DNA of 64,000 bases, taken from positions 248,001 to 312,000 of the forward strand of contig CANKYO010000003.1 of assembly GCA_947488175.1 (NCBI GenBank). The letters are read 5' to 3'. Made by a program: the position numbers and the translations under genes. Positions 60,748 to 64,000 of the stretch are shown one piece after another (the first letter of the stretch is position 1; the number at the start of each line of letters is the position of its first letter). The notes under the pieces are model-generated. The model saw nothing but the letters and a program-made list of their open reading frames with translations, ran no database searches and was not told the DNA's origin. Source of the stretch: an uncultured Paracoccaceae bacterium. GTDB lineage: Bacteria > Pseudomonadota > Alphaproteobacteria > Rhodobacterales > Rhodobacteraceae.

Positions 60748-61281
60748 ATGATGAAACAGGCAAGTAAATTTCTGAGCCTTGTGCTCCGCCATGACCCGGG
60801 AAAGATCGGGTTGGTTCTTGATCCCCAGGGATGGGTGGATGTTGACGATCTGCTGGCGGCCCTGGCACGCGCGAACAACGCCATGACGCGCGATACATTG
60901 TTTGAAATCGTCGCCACATCCGACAAGAAGCGGTTCAGCCTGTCTGATGACGGAAAGCGCATTCGTGCAGCGCAGGGTCATTCCGTGCAGGTGGATTTGG
61001 GGCTAACCCCCGTGACGCCGCCTGCGGTTCTGTTCCATGGGACGGCCAGTACATCCGTGGCGTCCATCATGAAGGACGGGCTGTTGCCCCGGGGCAGGCA
61101 GCAGGTACATCTGTCGGCGGATACCGACACTGCGAAGAAGGTTGGTATGCGCCATGGTAAGCCTGTGATCCTGCAGATCAAAGCAGGCCAGATGTCAAAG
61201 GATGGTCATTTATTCTTTCAGGCGGACAATGGTGTCTGGCTGACTGATCAGGTTCCAGCTACTTATCTGTCCTTCGATTGA
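60748..61281 (+). CDS. kptA: RNA 2'-phosphotransferase Tpt1/KptA
   Basis: 177 residues. The N-terminal domain has KFLSLVLRHDPGKIGL (catalytic Arg-His) and KKRFSLSDDGKRIRAAQGHS. The C-terminal NAD-binding domain has LFHGTASTSVASIMKDGLLP and RQQVHLSADTDTAKKVGMRH. Tpt1 removes an internal 2'-phosphate left by some RNA ligases, using NAD+. It is odd beside RtcB, which leaves no 2'-phosphate, so it may serve another ligation step or remove damage. It closes the operon. Confidence 0.93.
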   Translation: MMKQASKFLSLVLRHDPGKIGLVLDPQGWVDVDDLLAALARANNAMTRDTLFEIVATSDKKRFSLSDDGKRIRAAQGHSVQVDLGLTPVTPPAVLFHGTASTSVASIMKDGLLPRGRQQVHLSADTDTAKKVGMRHGKPVILQIKAGQMSKDGHLFFQADNGVWLTDQVPATYLSFD

Positions 61282-61289
61282 AACGAAAC

Positions 61290-61319
61290 GGGCCGCCATC
61301 CAGTAGAGGATGGCGGCCC
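61290..61319. terminator. Terminator-like hairpin after kptA
   Basis: GGGCCGCCATCC and GGATGGCGGCCC form a perfect 12-bp stem around AGTAGA. It lies between convergent genes. No clear U-run follows on the plus strand; on the minus strand a CGTTTCGTTTC stretch follows. It may serve both sides. Confidence 0.75.
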
Positions 61320-61344
61320 GAATTCAACTATCTAAAGCTGCTGA

Positions 61345-62157
61345 TCAATCGAAGACTGCTGCCAGTTTGTCGATTCCGATGCCTTCCTTGATCTCGCGCA
61401 AGCGGGCATAGATCAGGGCCGAACCGATGCCGGACAGACCGTAGATGAACGCATTCAGGGCTGCAAAAAGCAGAATGCCAATGGCAATGCCAACGGTACC
61501 TGTGCCGAAAATCGGAACGATGATACCAACGACAAATCCGACAATCATGCCGATTATGATTGTGCAGATGCCCAAAAGGACCAGCGCACCGATGATTGGC
61601 CAGCGGTATTCTTTGGTCAGTTGTGCCGAACGGCTCATGCCACCAAAGCCGACCCCTTCGATCATGATGGCAGGGGTAGTGACCGAATACATCGCATAGA
61701 TGATCAAGCCTGGGATGATCAGCAGCAGAAAGCCGATACCGGCGAGGATACCGATAACCAGCGACAATACGGCGATGGGAACCACAGCCTTGATCGCAGG
61801 CGAGATGTACTTGCCTGGCGTAACCGGGTTACCCAGCTTGGCGTCATAGGCCATCTGCACCAGAAGGGCGATTGTGATCCCCTGAATGGCCAACTGCAGC
61901 ACAGTTGAGATGACGATGCCGGATATTGATGGACCTGCAAACGGGTCACCCCCCGCAGCAAAGGGGTCTGCGGATCCGATGCCGAGCGTCAATTCGGCCC
62001 CATTCATAAAGACCGAGATCAGAAGCCCGATCAGAGACGGGATAAAGCCAAGGATCATGACCGCCAAGATGTTGCGGAACAGGATCGAAAAGCTTTCCGA
62101 TACAATGCGACCGACACCAAGTGCGGCATTTGCGGAAAGGGAAGGGTTGCTTGTCAT
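61345..62157 (-). CDS. Multi-pass membrane protein, DUF975/glycerophosphodiester-type membrane domain
   Basis: 270 residues with about six hydrophobic helices (about 30-50, 75-105, 125-160, 190-215, 220-245). It resembles the YciC/DUF975-like group of membrane proteins, with a Gly/Ile-rich pattern such as IGILAGIGFLLLIIPGLIIY, but the family is loose. It is convergent with kptA and 143 bp from the RDD gene. Function unknown. Confidence 0.6.
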   Translation of the reverse strand: MTSNPSLSANAALGVGRIVSESFSILFRNILAVMILGFIPSLIGLLISVFMNGAELTLGIGSADPFAAGGDPFAGPSISGIVISTVLQLAIQGITIALLVQMAYDAKLGNPVTPGKYISPAIKAVVPIAVLSLVIGILAGIGFLLLIIPGLIIYAMYSVTTPAIMIEGVGFGGMSRSAQLTKEYRWPIIGALVLLGICTIIIGMIVGFVVGIIVPIFGTGTVGIAIGILLFAALNAFIYGLSGIGSALIYARLREIKEGIGIDKLAAVFD

Positions 62158-62300
62158 AAAGGGTCCTTTTTCGTTGATAGGTCCGCCCGGATCAGGGACA
62201 TTTGGACGGCGTTTGAATATTTCCGTTGCTACATCGGCGAATAATCATGCCGAAAAAAGGCATGAAAATGACGATGGATCAGGGTTGCAGCAAAACTGCA

Positions 62301-63224
62301 TCACTTCTCGTCGCCTTGTTCTGCGTGAAATTTGTTTTTGCGCCGTTCGCCGAACAGTTGCTTCTGTTCCAGATGCGCGCGCTGGGCGTTGTAGAAGGCC
62401 CGAAGGAAGGCGACCCTGTCGGGCGCGCTGACCGGATCGGCATAGCTGATCTTGCGCCTGATCTTTTCAATGACGGATTCAATCGTGGCGTTCTGGTGGG
62501 CGTTCATCTGGGCACTGGTCCGGTTTTCCTGCGCGCGCAGCAAATCCTCAAGCGTTTGCAGTTCGAATGCGCCGTAGTGGTCCAACTGGTGTGACAGGAA
62601 GTTGAATTTGCCCTTTTTCAACTGCGGCTGCGGTACGGATTGCGCCAGATCCTTGAGCAGGACTGGCATCGGCAGGTGGATGACATAGGTGCCCGCGATC
62701 ATATCGCCCAACCGCTGCCGACGCTTGTTCAGGATCGGTACCAGCAGGGTGCCGATGATCCAGGCAAATGCGATCAAAGATGAGATCGGAGAAGCCGCAT
62801 CAAGCGTCAGGACAAGGGTGCCGGGTAAAAAGATCTCGGCTTCTTTCATGAGGTTGCGCACGACAAGGGAATGCGCGCTGAGTGACAGACCGTCATGTGA
62901 CACGACCTTGATTTTCATGAGCTTCTTGCCGAGCGTCTGCCCGTTCCATGCCAGTTCGGTCAGCACGTAGTAGGGGATGCGGATGATGAAAAAGAGCATC
63001 ATGCCCACCGCGCCCAATGTCTGTGGTGAGGTCAGATTGATCATCGCCAAAAGAATAATGATGGCGATGGCGCCGATCCCCGTGATCAGGATGTCGGTGA
63101 TCTGGGCCGCCATGCGAGCGCCGACGCCCGCGACTTCAAGGTGCAGCGGCACGCCTTCGGGCGGCATCAGCTCGTCCCTGTTGTAAAGCGCTGGTTTCTT
63201 CTTTTCCCGACGCCGCCACTTCAT
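62301..63224 (-). CDS. RDD-family membrane protein
   Basis: 307 residues from the ATG at 63224. The RDD signature appears as VGARMAAQITDILITGIGA near residue 35, with three or so helices to about residue 160 (TLGKKLMKIKVVS is the typical RDD loop). A C-terminal helical cytoplasmic part of about 110 residues is charged. RDD proteins may transport ions or solutes. It overlaps the SpoIIM-like gene by 4 bp. Confidence 0.85.
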   Translation of the reverse strand: MKWRRREKKKPALYNRDELMPPEGVPLHLEVAGVGARMAAQITDILITGIGAIAIIILLAMINLTSPQTLGAVGMMLFFIIRIPYYVLTELAWNGQTLGKKLMKIKVVSHDGLSLSAHSLVVRNLMKEAEIFLPGTLVLTLDAASPISSLIAFAWIIGTLLVPILNKRRQRLGDMIAGTYVIHLPMPVLLKDLAQSVPQPQLKKGKFNFLSHQLDHYGAFELQTLEDLLRAQENRTSAQMNAHQNATIESVIEKIRRKISYADPVSAPDRVAFLRAFYNAQRAHLEQKQLFGERRKNKFHAEQGDEK

Positions 63225-64000
63225 GACCGCGCCCTCCCGCCCAGCGCGAACCAGAGCAGCCAAAGCAGCCCGATCCCCCAGCCGATGGCAAGACGGGTGT
63301 TCATGTCCTGGATCAATTGCCGCCCGAACCCTTCCAGTAGTGCTGCGGCGACCAGCATGACGGCGGCCACGATGGCCAGTTTTGCGGCGTCTCGCCCGGC
63401 CTGCCTGAGCGATTCAATCCGGCTGAGTTGGCCAGGAAACAGGATTGCGGCCCCCAATTGCAGCCCGCCGCCGCAGGCGATGCAAATGGCGGATAGTTCC
63501 GTGACCCCATGAATGGATAGCCAACCGGCAATGTCCCAGCCCAGCCCCCGATCGACGTGAAGGGCGATGAAAGACCCGAAGATCAGCCCGTTGTAGAATG
63601 TCAGCGCGATGGCTGGCGCACAAAGGAAGACACCTAGCCCAAAGACAAAAATCGCGATCCGGGTGTTGTGCGAGAACAGAAAGGTCGCAAAGGCCCCAAG
63701 CCCGGAGGCATCAGGATCCTCGTCATAGATGACCGACCGCAGGTAGGATGTTGATGCGTCCGGTCCCCGTCCGCCCGCCAGTTCAGGCGGCATCATGACA
63801 TAGTACCAGGCCGGATCGTCGAAATAGAGCAGATAGCCCGCCAGCGCACCCAACCCCATGCAAAGGAACCCAAGGGCGATGAATAGCCATGACCGTCGCA
63901 TCGCTTGCGGTGCGCCGCGGCGCAGGAACCGGCTAAAGACTCCATGCACGCTTTCCTGTGGGGCGTAGACGCTCAGATACGCGCGCGCTGTCAGCGCCTC
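63221..64000 (-). CDS. SpoIIM-family membrane protein (cut by window end)
   Basis: The frame is open to the window end; the GTG at 63949 is probably internal because the upstream codons LTARAYLSVYAPQESV match the family N-terminal part. About six helices are seen. The family pattern includes FFSHNTRIAIFVFGLGVFL-like FLFSHNTRIAIFVFGLGVFL and HGVTELSAICIACGGGL. RDD and SpoIIM genes commonly travel together in alphaproteobacteria. Sporulation is not implied. Function unknown. Confidence 0.8.
   Translation of the reverse strand, partial: EALTARAYLSVYAPQESVHGVFSRFLRRGAPQAMRRSWLFIALGFLCMGLGALAGYLLYFDDPAWYYVMMPPELAGGRGPDASTSYLRSVIYDEDPDASGLGAFATFLFSHNTRIAIFVFGLGVFLCAPAIALTFYNGLIFGSFIALHVDRGLGWDIAGWLSIHGVTELSAICIACGGGLQLGAAILFPGQLSRIESLRQAGRDAAKLAIVAAVMLVAAALLEGFGRQLIQDMNTRLAIGWGIGLLWLLWFALGGRARS

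Overview
The window looks like part of a chromosome from a marine-type alphaproteobacterium of the Rhodobacteraceae (Roseobacter group). Pointers are the bacteriochlorophyll operon bchG-pucC-like-bchP-idi with PpsR/CrtJ-type sites (TGT-N12-ACA), Rhodobacterales-style flagellar genes, a PA2779/PA2778 pair, FnrL-type boxes and moderate-to-high GC. No rRNA genes, phage or CRISPR array were seen.

Layout. 1-1.0 kb: end of fliN, then fliP. 1.0-2.9 kb: a decayed IS481-type transposase and non-coding debris. 2.9-9.2 kb: flgI-flgL-flgK-flgE-motB and a DUF6165-like gene, all on the minus strand. 9.5-11.3 kb: an oxidoreductase/ThuA sugar pair behind a LacI-type palindrome. 11.4-13.6 kb: TAT-type nitroreductase, MarR regulator and a membrane protein behind a second palindrome. 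13.65-17.6 kb: the bacteriochlorophyll operon. 17.7-29.5 kb: ChaC, an ExbB-like/OmpA-like motor pair, Sel1, PA2778/PA2779, YggT, thioesterase, UMF1 transporter, MepA, a phytase-like esterase, a queuosine-precursor transporter, a structured small RNA and ArfB. 29.7-32.9 kb: MacA/MacB-type efflux. 32.9-36.3 kb: ppsA and pfkB, convergent. 36.9-47.6 kb: a compact NAD(P)-linked [NiFe]-hydrogenase operon, hoxF-hoxU-hoxY-hoxH-hoxW-hypABCDEF. 47.6-53.5 kb: a Mrp Na+/H+ antiporter operon on the minus strand. 53.7-61.3 kb: an RNA repair/Ro60 island. 61.3-64.0 kb: three membrane-protein genes, the last cut by the window edge.

The most unusual region is 53.7-61.3 kb. A divergent RtcR-type regulator faces an operon of Ro60 (Rsr, TROVE + vWA), a small metallophosphoesterase, a 1.3-kb RNA array, a small Cys/His-rich protein, an RtcB ligase and a Tpt1/KptA 2'-phosphotransferase. 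The array holds eight Y-RNA-like units and three tRNA-like genes (Pro-CGG, Asn-GUU, Gln-UUG). Each unit has the two arms of a Ro-binding stem (RAATGCY on the 5' side, CTTGT on the 3' side), with compensatory changes between units. The modules held between the arms differ. Two units carry tRNA folds opened at the D-loop (circularly permuted, acceptor stem capped by a hairpin), two carry YrlA-like folds opened at the anticodon stem, one carries a T-arm-like fragment, and three carry short non-tRNA inserts. I read this as a cassette of Y RNAs that tether Ro60 to several tRNA-like or other ligands, co-expressed with RNA end-repair enzymes and spare tRNAs. The RNA folds are read directly from the sequence; the function is inference.

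A second coherent signal is regulatory. FNR-type boxes lie about 62-66 bp upstream of ppsA, pfkB and hoxF, suggesting that glycolysis, gluconeogenesis and hydrogen oxidation share an oxygen-responsive regulator here.
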